DNA of 64,000 nucleotides from Nocardioides sp. Arc9.136 (GCF_030506255.1 NZ_CP113431.1:2170001-2234000); one strand, 5' to 3'. Shown: positions 45,740-54,065, numbered from the stretch's first letter. The notes: generated from the sequence alone by a model not told the origin. Numbers and translations are program-made.

Positions 45740-46224
45740 CGGACACCACCCTTGGGCGCCGCCTGCGTCCACGCCTCCAGCAGCGCACCGCCGGGTGTCG
45801 GCGTCCGCTCCCCGTGGGGGGCGGGGTCCACCGCGAGCACCTCCCCGACCTCGATGAGCTGCTTGGCCTGACGCAGGGCCGACCGGAGGTCGGCCTCGGG
45901 GTCGCTGCCGCTCAGCCGCTGGGGCGCGGTGCCCGACCCCGAGCCCTCGCGCAGCCGGGCCGCCAGCTCCGTGCCCTTGCCGGCGGGGGCCGGACGGACG
46001 CGGACCTCGATCCGGTCGGCGAGCTCGGCGAGCGGCACGGGCAGCGCGGTCTCGTCGATGTCCGACGGCTCGCAGAGGACCGTCACCGCCAGCCACCCGG
46101 ACGCTGCGTGACCGGGCCCGGCGGCCCGGGCAGCGATCGGGTCCATGGCGGACCGCACCTGACGGACCAGGATCCCTCCGACACGAGCCGCGAGGGAGGC
46201 GCCGTTCGTCGTCGCGCTCGTCAT
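45736..46224 (-). CDS. Hypothetical protein (162 aa) of the dehydrogenase operon
   Basis: A 162-residue soluble protein with no recognised domain. The middle has SGWLAVTVLCEPSDI and a Pro/Arg-rich charged stretch; the last 20 residues are Pro/Gly-rich. It is coupled at both ends, starting within the stop of the PfpI gene and ending over the ATG of the second dehydrogenase. Its position suggests an accessory role in the pathway, which is inference only. Confidence 0.65.
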   Translation of the reverse strand: MTSATTNGASLAARVGGILVRQVRSAMDPIAARAAGPGHAASGWLAVTVLCEPSDIDETALPVPLAELADRIEVRVRPAPAGKGTELAARLREGSGSGTAPQRLSGSDPEADLRSALRQAKQLIEVGEVLAVDPAPHGERTPTPGGALLEAWTQAAPKGGVR

Positions 46225-46796
46225 GAGCCACTTCCCGCGCCCGCGGACTCCGACGCCTTGGCGAACTCCTGCACGATCCGCTCGCAGAACGCCGGCAGGT
46301 CGTCCGGCGACCGGCTCGTGGTGATGTTGCCGTCGGTCACGACTTCCTCGTCGACCACCTCGGCCCCCGCGTTGCGCAGGTCGGTGCGCACGCTCGGCCA
46401 GGAGGTCAGCCGGCGACCTCGCGCGACGTCGGCCTCGACGAAGTTCCACGGACCGTGGCAGATCGAGGCGACCGGCTTGCCGGACTGCACGAAGTCCCGG
46501 ACGAGGTCGACGGCGGCAGGCTCCATCCGCAGCTTGTCGGGGTTCACCGTCCCACCCGGCAGGAGCAGCGCGTCGTAGTCGTCCAGCGACGCCTCGCCCA
46601 CCGTCTGGTCGACGGAGAAGGTGCCGGCATCCTCGAGGTCGTTGTTGCGCGCCTGGATCTCCCCGCTGCTGATCGAGACCAGCACGGTCCGGGCGCCGGC
46701 GTCGTCCAGCGCCTGTCGCGGCTGCTCCAGCTCGACCCGCTCCACACCGTCGGCGGCGAGGATGGCCACCCGACGTCCGTCCAGCTCCCCGGCCAT
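46221..46796 (-). CDS. PfpI/DJ-1-type protein
   Basis: A 191-residue DJ-1/PfpI domain with AADGVERVELEQP near 14-26 (glutamate of the triad region), LLLPGGTVNPDKL near 78-90 and the nucleophile elbow SICHGPW, C113. Family members act as proteases, deglycases or glyoxalase-III-like enzymes and respond to reactive carbonyl stress, which suits the aldehyde dehydrogenases around it. The start is directly after the stop of the first dehydrogenase gene (1 bp gap). Confidence 0.87.
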   Translation of the reverse strand: MAGELDGRRVAILAADGVERVELEQPRQALDDAGARTVLVSISSGEIQARNNDLEDAGTFSVDQTVGEASLDDYDALLLPGGTVNPDKLRMEPAAVDLVRDFVQSGKPVASICHGPWNFVEADVARGRRLTSWPSVRTDLRNAGAEVVDEEVVTDGNITTSRSPDDLPAFCERIVQEFAKASESAGAGSGS

Positions 46797-46797
46797 C

Positions 46798-47958
46798 TCA
46801 GGCTCCCGCCCCGACGCCGTTGGGGTGCAGGACCACCTTGGTCCAGCCCTCGTCGCGGTTGTCGAAGTGCTCGTAGGCCTCCGGCGCCCGGTCGAGGGGC
46901 AGCTCGTGGCTCACGATGAACGACGGCTCGGCCTTGCCGCCCGCGACCAGGTCGCGCAGTTGCCGGTTGTACTTCTTGACCGGTGCCTGGCCGCTGCCGA
47001 TGTGCTGGCCCTTGAACCAGAACATGCCGTAGTCGAAGGCGAGCTTGCCCTGCTTCGCCAGCTCGTCGCTCGCGCCGGGGTCCTGGGGCACGAAGACGCC
47101 GACGCACCCGATCCTCCCGGTGAACCGCACGGAGGCGACCAACCGGTTCATCGTCAGGTTGGGCTGCTCGTCACCGGTCGGCTCGTGCGCCTGGTACCCG
47201 ACACACTCACAGCCGTTGTCGGCCCCCAGCCCCATGGTCTGCTCGAGAACGGCCTCCACCGGGTCGACCTTCGAGTCGTCGATCGCGATCGCGCCGATGG
47301 ACTCCGCCAAGCGGAGCCGGTCCGGGTGCCGGTCGACGACCATCACCTTGCTCGCGCCCTTGATGGTCGCTGACAGCGCGGCCATCAGCCCGACCGGCCC
47401 GGCCCCGTAGATGACCGTCTGGTCGCCGGGCTTCACGCCGGCCATCTCGGTCGCGTGGTAGCCGGTCGGGAAGATGTCGGCGAGCATCACGTAGTCGGTC
47501 TGGCGCTCCTCGGCGTCCTCGCCCAGCCGCAGGCAGTTGAAGTCACCCCAGGGCACGCGCAGCAGCTCGGCCTGGCCCCCGCCGTACGGCCCCATGTCGG
47601 CGAAGCCGTACGCCGCGCCGGCCATCTTCGGGTCCGGCTGGGCGGTCAGGCAGTAGTTCGTGAGCTGACGCTCGCAGTTCTTGCAGTGTCCGCACGCGAT
47701 GTTGAAAGGCAGGACGACGTACTCCCCCACCTGCACCTTGTCGACCCCGTCGCCGACCTCGACCACCTCGCCCAGGTTCTCGTGGCCGAACGAGCGGCCG
47801 GGCTCGAAGTCGGTCCGGCCCTCGTACATGTGGAGGTCGGAACCGCAGATGTTCGCCGAGGTGATCCGGACCAGGACGTCGGTCGGCCGCTCGATCCGCG
47901 CGTCCGGGACGTCCTTGACGCTCACCTCCCGCGGTCCTTCGTACACCACTGCCTTCAT
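46798..47958 (-). CDS. Glutathione-independent formaldehyde dehydrogenase-like zinc MDR enzyme (first of the cluster)
   Basis: A 386-residue enzyme with zinc ligands C38 (ICGSD), H59/E60 (GHEN) and structural cysteines 89, 92, 95 and 103. The cofactor motif is GAGPVGLMAAL near 179. A long insert (GCECVGYQAHEPTGDEQPN near 245-263) is the mark of the glutathione-independent formaldehyde dehydrogenase (dismutase) branch known from Pseudomonas putida. It would oxidise formaldehyde to formate with NAD. GAGGGAGG precedes the ATG; it is the first gene of the operon, divergent from a LuxR-type regulator. Confidence 0.88.
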   Translation of the reverse strand: MKAVVYEGPREVSVKDVPDARIERPTDVLVRITSANICGSDLHMYEGRTDFEPGRSFGHENLGEVVEVGDGVDKVQVGEYVVLPFNIACGHCKNCERQLTNYCLTAQPDPKMAGAAYGFADMGPYGGGQAELLRVPWGDFNCLRLGEDAEERQTDYVMLADIFPTGYHATEMAGVKPGDQTVIYGAGPVGLMAALSATIKGASKVMVVDRHPDRLRLAESIGAIAIDDSKVDPVEAVLEQTMGLGADNGCECVGYQAHEPTGDEQPNLTMNRLVASVRFTGRIGCVGVFVPQDPGASDELAKQGKLAFDYGMFWFKGQHIGSGQAPVKKYNRQLRDLVAGGKAEPSFIVSHELPLDRAPEAYEHFDNRDEGWTKVVLHPNGVGAGA

Positions 47959-47975
47959 GCTGCCTCCCTCGTCCT

Positions 47976-47990
47976 GGTGGTCCCACCACC
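47976..47990. promoter_or_regulatory. GGTGGT-CCC-ACCACC inverted repeat in the operon leader
   Basis: A perfect 6-bp-arm inverted repeat 17 bp before the first dehydrogenase start, in the leader or promoter of the leftward operon. It may be an operator or a small hairpin; the sequence does not distinguish. Confidence 0.35.
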
Positions 47991-48043
47991 TCGCGTGCGA
48001 TCGGTCAGATGGCCATTGCACCCCCAGGACGGCGGGGTAGGGC

Positions 48044-48061
48044 ATCGGCAGACATGCCGAT
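48044..48061. promoter_or_regulatory. 18-bp operator-like palindrome ATCGGCA-GACA-TGCCGAT
   Basis: Seven-base perfect arms around GACA lie midway between the divergent dehydrogenase operon and LuxR-type gene. It is the best operator candidate in the 219-bp intergenic region and may bind the LuxR-type protein itself. Confidence 0.45.
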
Positions 48062-48177
48062 CCGGCTGACGGGTATGACCGCCGGAGAGGAGGGGAAACG
48101 GCTGCGGAGGACGCAGCAGCCGCGGTGTACGGGAAGCCACCCTCCGCTCGAGGCGAGCTGCCCGGCGGAGGCTGTCG

Positions 48178-49203
48178 ATGGATCGGACGCGCACCCTGGA
48201 GCTGGCCGCGATCGCGGACTCTGCCCGTCCGCTCGACGAGCGTGGGCACGAGATGCTGGAGACGCTCCGCCGGGTCGTCCCGTTCGACGCCGCCTGGCTG
48301 GCCCTGGCCGAGCCGATGGGACGCGGGTACACCCCCGTGGCCAGCACCGATCTCGATGCCGGGACGCTGCAGTACCTCAACGGACCCGGCGTGAGCCACG
48401 ACATCGAGGCGACCCAGACCGACCGCGCCCGCCCCCCGGCGAGCCCCTCCGACCTGCCGTACCCGGTCGACGAGCTGCCGACCTGGGCCGAGTGCTTCCT
48501 GCCGGCCGGGTTCCGCGAGGCGCTCGGGATGGCTCTGTACGAGAGGGGCCAACGCCACGTGGGCTTCCTGGTCCTCCTCTCCTGCAGGGCACAGCCGCCG
48601 TCCGCTGCCACGCGGCGCCGACTGCACCGGCTCGCACCGGTGCTGGCGCGCGGCATCGACCCCTTGCGCGGGCTGGCCGTCGCGGCACGCGTGGTGAGGG
48701 GCGCGACCGCCGGGGTCGTCCTGTGCCGCGACGGGACGACCCGACCCCTGCCCGGCCTCGAGGGTGACGCACTCCTCACCCGGGGTTCAGCCCTCATGCA
48801 GGTCGCCTGCTCCTGCGTCGGCGGGGACCAGCCCTTCGCGTCCTTCCTGTGGCCCCGGGGAGGACGTCACGCCCCCGACGGGCACGTCCGGGTGAGCGTC
48901 CTGGCCAGCGGCGAGCGTCCGTCCACGGGGTTCCTCGGGACCGTGCTGCTCTCTCCTGCCGGCGACCACCGCGGACTCACGCCACGGGAGCTGGAGGTGC
49001 TCGGCTTGCTCGTCGGCGGGTGCTCGAACCAGCAGATCGCTCGAGCGCTGGTCGTGGCACCGCGGACGGTGGCGACGCACCTCGAGCACATCCTCATCAA
49101 GCTCGCTGCAGCCACCAGGACGCTCGCCGCCGTCCGAGCAGAACGCGAGGGCCTCTACGTGCCTGCGGCGCCGGTGCGGTGGACCGGGCCCCGCGAGGAG
49201 TGA
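48178..49203 (+). CDS. LuxR-family transcriptional regulator with GAF-like sensor
   Basis: A 341-residue regulator. Residues 15-190 look like a degenerate GAF-type sensor (FDAAWLALAEPMGRGY), with cysteines in LLSCRAQP and MQVACSCVGG. The C-terminal LuxR HTH starts near 266 (LTPRELEVLGLLVGGCSNQQ, then IARALVVAPRTVATHLEHI). GGAGG lies 6 nt before the ATG. Divergence from the formaldehyde-dehydrogenase operon makes it the likely regulator of that operon. The signal is unknown. Two direct repeats follow the gene. Confidence 0.85.
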   Translation: MDRTRTLELAAIADSARPLDERGHEMLETLRRVVPFDAAWLALAEPMGRGYTPVASTDLDAGTLQYLNGPGVSHDIEATQTDRARPPASPSDLPYPVDELPTWAECFLPAGFREALGMALYERGQRHVGFLVLLSCRAQPPSAATRRRLHRLAPVLARGIDPLRGLAVAARVVRGATAGVVLCRDGTTRPLPGLEGDALLTRGSALMQVACSCVGGDQPFASFLWPRGGRHAPDGHVRVSVLASGERPSTGFLGTVLLSPAGDHRGLTPRELEVLGLLVGGCSNQQIARALVVAPRTVATHLEHILIKLAAATRTLAAVRAEREGLYVPAAPVRWTGPREE

Positions 49204-49282
49204 ACCGCCAAGATGACGGCCCCGCACCCTGCACGTCGTCGTCGACCCCACCCCGCCCTCCTCCCGGCGTCGTCGCGGGCCG

Positions 49283-49301
49283 GTCGCAACCGTTCAATTG
49301 C
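49283..49301. repeat. 19-bp direct repeat, copy 1 (GTCGCAACCGTTCAATTGC)
   Basis: First of two identical copies, start to start 51 bp apart, after the LuxR gene. The following bases give a weaker inverted repeat (GTCGCAAC...GTTGTGAC). The AT-rich CGTTCAATTG stands out against its GC-rich setting. Confidence 0.7.
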
Positions 49302-49328
49302 GCAGTTGTGACGCGAGGAGGCGCTCCC

Positions 49329-49368
49329 ACCCCGTCGCAACCGTTCAATTGCAGGATTGCGACGGGGT
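49329..49368. repeat. Direct repeat copy 2 inside a 12-bp-stem hairpin
   Basis: The second 19-bp copy (49334-49352) is contained in a hairpin with arms ACCCCGTCGCAA and TTGCGACGGGGT and a 16-nt loop. It lies about 125 bp past the LuxR stop and may work as its terminator; the duplicated 19-mer suggests a further role or a mobile palindromic element. Confidence 0.6.
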
Positions 49369-49655
49369 AGGTCCGAGGCCTCAGGACGAGGGCGCGCACC
49401 CCGCCACCAGACACGCGACGTCGACACCCGGCACCCGTTCGCTCGCCTCCCGGAGCCAGTCAGCCGGCTTGCTCAGCGTCGAGCCCTCGGGCTCGAGTCG
49501 GCACCGTGCTCCGGCGACTCGACGACGCCCGGGCCCTCGCGCAGCCACCGTCGATCCACGTGCGCACGTCGTCCCGGAGGACCGGAGGAGGACTCGGGCG
49601 TCGTCCTCGTCGTGGTGGCAGGAGGTCTGACCGGGTGACCGGCCCGCACCACTCT

Positions 49656-51263
49656 CTACGGCTGTCCGAGCGTGCAGCCGGGCGCGTCGGAGTCGAACGC
49701 CGAGCCGGCGACGAGGCAAGGCGTCAGCGCGGTCACCTGCTGGGCGTAGCCGCGACCGCGGACCGAGGTGATGGTTCCGTCGCGCCCGACCTCGCAGGGG
49801 TTGTCCTCGCTGCAGGGCCTGCCCCCGCCGGCGACGTGGCTGTTGTGGACGGCGACCACCTGGCCGGACCGCGGGTCGATCAGGGGAGCTCCGGAGAGAC
49901 CGGCCTGGGCCCGGCACGGGCGGGTCGTGCGGTACCGCACCACGTCACGCTGGGTCCAGCCGGCCTCGCGCACCTGCGGGACGACGGCGCCCACGACGCA
50001 GGAGTACGTGGTCTGGAACGAGCCGGCGTGCATCACGAGCTCGTCGCCCGGCGCAGGACCGCTCACGGCGAGCGGGTGGGCTGGCACCCCGAGCCGACGG
50101 AGCTGCGCATACGTCTCGCGGAGCCGGTAGACCGCCACGTCGGTGCCGGTCATGGTCGCGTACAGCAGTCGTGAGGTCGTCGCGCGGGCCGCCGGGTTGC
50201 TGTCGGGTCCGAGGAGGTTGACGTGCTGGTGTGCTGGCCGGTCGAGCACGGCGCTGCCGGGGCCGGGCCGCGGGTCGACGCAGTGCCCGTTGGTGAGGAC
50301 CATCGCCCGGTCGGTGCCCCGGCTCGCAGCGACGCGGACGACCGATGCGGCGCAACCGCTCGGCGCGATGCTGCCGGAGCCCGCGATCCCAGGGGTGGTG
50401 GGGCGGGGTGTCGTCGGGATGGTCCGGCGGCCGGAGACGTAGCTGCGGATCCACCGGCGGTGGGCGCTCAGGTCGGTGTAGACCGAGGGCCGCAGGCCGC
50501 TGACGTAGTTGCCTCCGTTGACGGTGCCGGCCAGCACCGTCCGCCCGCCCTCGGTGACGAAGACGGGCCCGCCGGAGTCCATGTTGTCGGGTCCGACACC
50601 GGTGTGCCCGACGCACAGGGCGAGCTGCGCCTTCGTGAGGCCACAGGCGGCGCGGGACGCGATCCGGGTCGTGGCCGTGCGGAGGGCCCGGGGGTAGCTT
50701 CGGGTCGACTCGTAGTCGCGCAGACCGCCGCGCCCGGTGTAGCCCCACCCGCGGATGACGGCGCGGGTGCCGGGGGCCGGCCGGCGGGTCGCCAGCCGCA
50801 CCGGTTCGATCGGGAGGGCCCGGCGGAGCTCGAGGAGCGCGAAGTCGCCGTCCGGGGCGATCGTGCGGGAGGCGCGGACGAACTGCTGGACGCGGACGAC
50901 GCGGCCACCGGAGCCGACCTTCCGGGAGCCGAACCGCACTTGCCAGCCGACCGGGGAGCCCGTCAGCGCGAGCCGGACGTCGCCCGTGCCGCGGAGGCTG
51001 GGACCGGTCTCGACCAGGCCGGCGCAGTGCCCGGCGGTGACGGCCCAACGGGGTGCGATCAGCGTCGCGCCGCACACGTGGTTGTCCCGACGCGGCGAGT
51101 CGATGCGCTGGAAGGAGCCCTCGTACGGCGACGCGACCGCCGCCCGGTGTCCGTCGACGATGGCTTGGGAGGACGGGGCAGGGAGCCCGACGAGGACGAG
51201 GAGGGCTGCACAGCTGAGCAGGACGGCGGGACGGGCGCGCCGTACGAGACTGGTCGTGGTCAT
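49656..51263 (-). CDS. Secreted protein with two trypsin-like serine protease domains
   Basis: A 535-residue exported protein with a signal peptide at 1-34 (PAVLLSCAALLVLVGLP). Domain 1 (about 36-260) has VTAGHC near 77, DGDFALLEL near 136 and DSGGPV near 229, the complete chymotrypsin triad. Domain 2 (about 285-530) has LTNGHC near 322, GTDVAVYRL near 374 and GLSGAPLI near 456, also a plausible triad. A Thr/Pro linker joins them. Two complete domains in one chain is unusual. Substrates are unknown. TACGGT ends 6 nt before the ATG. Confidence 0.85.
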   Translation of the reverse strand: MTTTSLVRRARPAVLLSCAALLVLVGLPAPSSQAIVDGHRAAVASPYEGSFQRIDSPRRDNHVCGATLIAPRWAVTAGHCAGLVETGPSLRGTGDVRLALTGSPVGWQVRFGSRKVGSGGRVVRVQQFVRASRTIAPDGDFALLELRRALPIEPVRLATRRPAPGTRAVIRGWGYTGRGGLRDYESTRSYPRALRTATTRIASRAACGLTKAQLALCVGHTGVGPDNMDSGGPVFVTEGGRTVLAGTVNGGNYVSGLRPSVYTDLSAHRRWIRSYVSGRRTIPTTPRPTTPGIAGSGSIAPSGCAASVVRVAASRGTDRAMVLTNGHCVDPRPGPGSAVLDRPAHQHVNLLGPDSNPAARATTSRLLYATMTGTDVAVYRLRETYAQLRRLGVPAHPLAVSGPAPGDELVMHAGSFQTTYSCVVGAVVPQVREAGWTQRDVVRYRTTRPCRAQAGLSGAPLIDPRSGQVVAVHNSHVAGGGRPCSEDNPCEVGRDGTITSVRGRGYAQQVTALTPCLVAGSAFDSDAPGCTLGQP

Positions 51264-51316
51264 GCGGCGACCGTAGGGATCGGGACGTCTCGTGAGCGTA
51301 TGGGCGGCGGGCGGCG

Positions 51317-52432
51317 TCAGCCGCCGAACTCGACGACCGACCGCAGGCCGCCGCCGTCCCGCGGCTGGAGGTCCAGCCGGGCGCCGTGCACCCTCGCGAT
51401 CGACGCGACGATCGCGAGGCCGAGCCCGCTGCCGGCGGCCCAGCGGGCGTTGGGGCTGGGCGCGCGTCCGGTGACGAACGGCTCGGTGAAGGTGGCGACG
51501 GCTGCCTCGTCCAGGACGACACCGGTGTTCTCGACGACGAGCGTGCTGACCCCGGAGCGGTCGACGCACGTCCGCACCCACACCGTCGGCGCCGGTACGT
51601 CGTTGTGGGTCACGGCGTTCTGCAGCAGGTTGACCGCCAGCTGCACGAGCATCGCCCGGTTGCCGTGCGTCGGGGCGGCGGCGAGGTCCCACACGACCCG
51701 GACCCCGGCGTCCGCCGCGGCGGGGTCCGTCCCGGTCTGCCGCCCGGCCTCCGCCGCCACCTCGGCGAGGTCGACCGGCTCGGTCTCGAGGTCCGTCCGT
51801 TCGAGGCGGGCGAGCCGGAAGAGCGACTCGAGGATGTGGATGGACCGGTCGTTCATCTCGACCAGTCGAGCGAGCAGGTGCTCCCGCCCGGACCCGTCCG
51901 GGTCCATGAGCGCGACCTCGAGCATCGTCTTGGTGACCGCGAGCGGCGTGCGCAGCTCGTGCGAGGCGTGGTGGGTGAAGCGGCGCTGCTCCTCGAAGGA
52001 GTGCTGGAGCTGGTCGAGCATCCGGTCGAACTGGTCGGCCAGCCGCCGGAACTCGTCGTCGGGTCCGGCCAGGGCGACCCGGTGGTCGAGCGAACCCGTC
52101 GAGACCGCGGCTGCGGCGTCGGTGAGCTCCTTGAGCGGCCGCAGCATCCGGCCGGCGAGGATCCAGCCACCCAGCAGCCCGACGACGGCCAGCATGGCGA
52201 GACCGGCGAGGGCCACCGGGACGGCCTCGCCGAGGAGGTCGGAGCGGTCCGGGACGAAGCGGCCGTCATCGGCCACGATGAGGTTCTCGTCGTCCGGCAC
52301 GAACCTCAGCACCGAGAAGAGGACACCCGTCACGAGCGCACCTGCAGCGACCAGGAACCCGGCGTAGCTGAGCGTCAGCCGCAGCCGGACGCTCAGGCCT
52401 CGTCGGCGGCGACGTACCGGACCGTCAAGCAT
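51317..52432 (-). CDS. Sensor histidine kinase
   Basis: A 371-residue membrane kinase. Two helices (24-45 and 70-94) enclose a short extracytoplasmic loop of about 25 residues, then HAMP, HisKA with H158 (HASHELRTP), and an ATPase domain with NLLQNAVTHND and GSGLGLAI. The very small sensor loop suggests detection of a membrane-level signal, as in VanS or BceS types. It overlaps the response regulator gene by eight bases and is certainly its partner. Downstream is the double protease; divergent is a VanY-like gene. Confidence 0.92.
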   Translation of the reverse strand: MLDGPVRRRRRGLSVRLRLTLSYAGFLVAAGALVTGVLFSVLRFVPDDENLIVADDGRFVPDRSDLLGEAVPVALAGLAMLAVVGLLGGWILAGRMLRPLKELTDAAAAVSTGSLDHRVALAGPDDEFRRLADQFDRMLDQLQHSFEEQRRFTHHASHELRTPLAVTKTMLEVALMDPDGSGREHLLARLVEMNDRSIHILESLFRLARLERTDLETEPVDLAEVAAEAGRQTGTDPAAADAGVRVVWDLAAAPTHGNRAMLVQLAVNLLQNAVTHNDVPAPTVWVRTCVDRSGVSTLVVENTGVVLDEAAVATFTEPFVTGRAPSPNARWAAGSGLGLAIVASIARVHGARLDLQPRDGGGLRSVVEFGG

Positions 52433-53087
52433 CGCCGAACCGGTATCCGACGCCGGCGACGGTGTGGATGACCGCGGGCGCACCGAGCCGCTTGCGCAAC
52501 GTGGAGATGGTGATGCGCACCGCGTTGGTGAACGGGTCCGCGTTCTCGTCCCAGGCACGCTCGAGGAGGTCCTCGGCGCTGACGACGCCGCCGTCGGCGA
52601 CCATCAGCACCTGCAGCACGGCGAACTGCTTGCGGGTCAGCGCGACGTACCGGTCGTCGCGGTAGACCTCGCGGCGGAAGGGGTCGAGCCGGACCCCCGC
52701 GCCCGCGAGCGTCGGCGGGCGGGCGGCGTCGGGGCGCCGGCTGAGGGCGCGCAGCCGGAGGACCAGCTCCCGCAGCGCGAACGGCTTCGCCAGGTAGTCG
52801 TCGACCCCGAGCGCGAACCCCGACTCCTTGTCGTCCAGGCGGTCGGCCGCGGTGACCATGATGATCCGGGCCGCCGAGTGGTGGTCCACGAGGTGCCTGG
52901 CCACCTCGTCACCCGGCAGGTCCGGGAGGTCCCGATCGAGGACGACGGCGTCGTACTCGTTCACCGTCAACAGGTCGAACGCCGCGGCCGCGGTGAGCGC
53001 GACGTCGGCCGCGATGGCCTCCAGGCCCAGTCCCGCGCGGATCGCGTCCGCCATGTACGGCTCGTCCTCGACCACCAGCACCCGCAT
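52425..53087 (-). CDS. OmpR-family response regulator
   Basis: A 220-residue regulator. The receiver has acidic E7/D8 (VVEDEP), phospho-acceptor D51 (VVLDRDLPD), a conserved threonine (VTAAD) and K in LAKPF. The C-terminal winged helix is of the OmpR/PhoB type (LTRKQFAVLQVL, then NAVRITISTLRKRLG). TAGCCT ends 6 nt before the ATG. It is divergent from the VanY-like carboxypeptidase gene by 86 bp, a natural target. The layout resembles VanR/VanS with VanY, although no VanHAX genes are present. Confidence 0.92.
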   Translation of the reverse strand: MRVLVVEDEPYMADAIRAGLGLEAIAADVALTAAAAFDLLTVNEYDAVVLDRDLPDLPGDEVARHLVDHHSAARIIMVTAADRLDDKESGFALGVDDYLAKPFALRELVLRLRALSRRPDAARPPTLAGAGVRLDPFRREVYRDDRYVALTRKQFAVLQVLMVADGGVVSAEDLLERAWDENADPFTNAVRITISTLRKRLGAPAVIHTVAGVGYRFGDA

Positions 53088-53173
53088 GGTGCGAGGCTAG
53101 GCGGCCCCACGTATCGCCGGTGTATCGCGTAGCGCAGACGCTCTCGCAACGCGGCGGTCCCTGGGATGGTGGC

Positions 53174-53770
53174 ATGACACCCCCGGCTCCCCCAGTCCCG
53201 CGCGGTCGCCTGACCGCTTTCGTGCTGCTCGTCTGCGTGACCGCGGTCGGTCTCGCCTACCTGGCGCTCGCCGACCACGCGGCACCGGCCCGGAGGGCGC
53301 TCCTCGCCGAGGCGCACGTGACGGGGGTCCCCGTGCCGGGCGTCGGCGACCGGCCCGGGAGCGGGGACGGTCGGGTGGAGGGGTTGATCGCGCCGGACGC
53401 GGACCACGTCGCCCTGGACCGGCTCGACCCTGACCTCTACGACGCCTTGAACCGCGCCGCCGTCGGCGCGGCGGAGGACGGCATCGCACTTCAGGTCTCC
53501 AGTGGGTGGCGCAGCCGCGCCTACCAGCAGCACCTCCTCGACGCGGCGATCCAGAAGTACGGGAGCCGCGAGGAGGCCCTCCACTGGGTGGAGACCCCCG
53601 ACGGCTCGTCCCACACGAGCGGTGACGCCGTCGACGTCGGTCCGACGGAGCCGGCGTACTGGCTCAGCCAGCACGGCAGCGCCTACGGCCTCTGCCAGAC
53701 CTACTCGAACGAGATCTGGCACTACGAGCTGGCCACCAGGCCCGGAGGGGCGTGCCCGTCGCCCCGGTGA
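53174..53770 (+). CDS. VanY-like D-alanyl-D-alanine carboxypeptidase
   Basis: A 198-residue protein with one N-terminal membrane anchor (LTAFVLLVCVTAVGLAYLAL, 13-32) and an extracytoplasmic peptidase M15B domain. The zinc motif SxHxxGxAxD is present as SHTSGDAVD with H147 and D154, and the third ligand H183 with catalytic E180 is in NEIWHYE. It trims terminal D-Ala from peptidoglycan precursors or crosslinks. It is divergent from a response regulator, suggesting two-component control. Confidence 0.88.
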   Translation: MTPPAPPVPRGRLTAFVLLVCVTAVGLAYLALADHAAPARRALLAEAHVTGVPVPGVGDRPGSGDGRVEGLIAPDADHVALDRLDPDLYDALNRAAVGAAEDGIALQVSSGWRSRAYQQHLLDAAIQKYGSREEALHWVETPDGSSHTSGDAVDVGPTEPAYWLSQHGSAYGLCQTYSNEIWHYELATRPGGACPSPR

Positions 53771-54065
53771 GGGGCAGCCCGCGGGCAGGGGTCCACGGCG
53801 CCGCCCTCCGCACTCGACCAGGGCTGCAGCCTCGTCGGTGCGAGACCCACGACCGAGTCCCTAGACATCTCCTCGTCGCGTCGCGTCGCGGCGCGGGTCG
53901 TCCGTTGCCCCAACGGATGGACCAGCGCCTGCTGGGCCCCGCCGGCGTCGAACGCCTGTGCCGCCGGTAGTCGACGCGCGCGGAAGCGGACGCAGATGCC
54001 GTTGTCCGAACGGCTGTCGGCTGGCGGCCCCTGGACACCGCCGACTTCGGAGCCTCGAAGACTTG
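53771..54065. other. Intergenic stretch without a gene
   Basis: No frame in these 295 bases has both a start and convincing codon use. It marks the change from the VanY group to the exporter/monooxygenase group and may hold a junction of acquired DNA. Confidence 0.4.

Larger units (their letters stand above)
49204..49655. other. Intergenic region without a confident gene
   Basis: Besides the duplicated 19-mer and its hairpin, the part from 49381 has an open leftward frame ending ...GVDVACLVAGCAPSS with GC-rich third positions, but it has no credible start downstream of the protease stop. It may be the end of a decayed gene. No other coding signal was seen. Confidence 0.4.

Noticed and set aside
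49381..49655. A possible small gene ending in GVDVACLVAGCAPSS
   Set aside because: Third-position GC is suggestive, but there is no start codon with a ribosome site and the upstream part lies opposite or inside the protease gene; recorded only as a possible remnant.
53771..53970. A short rightward gene after the VanY-like gene
   Set aside because: Arg/Pro-rich, no recognisable segment, starts inside the VanY coding region.
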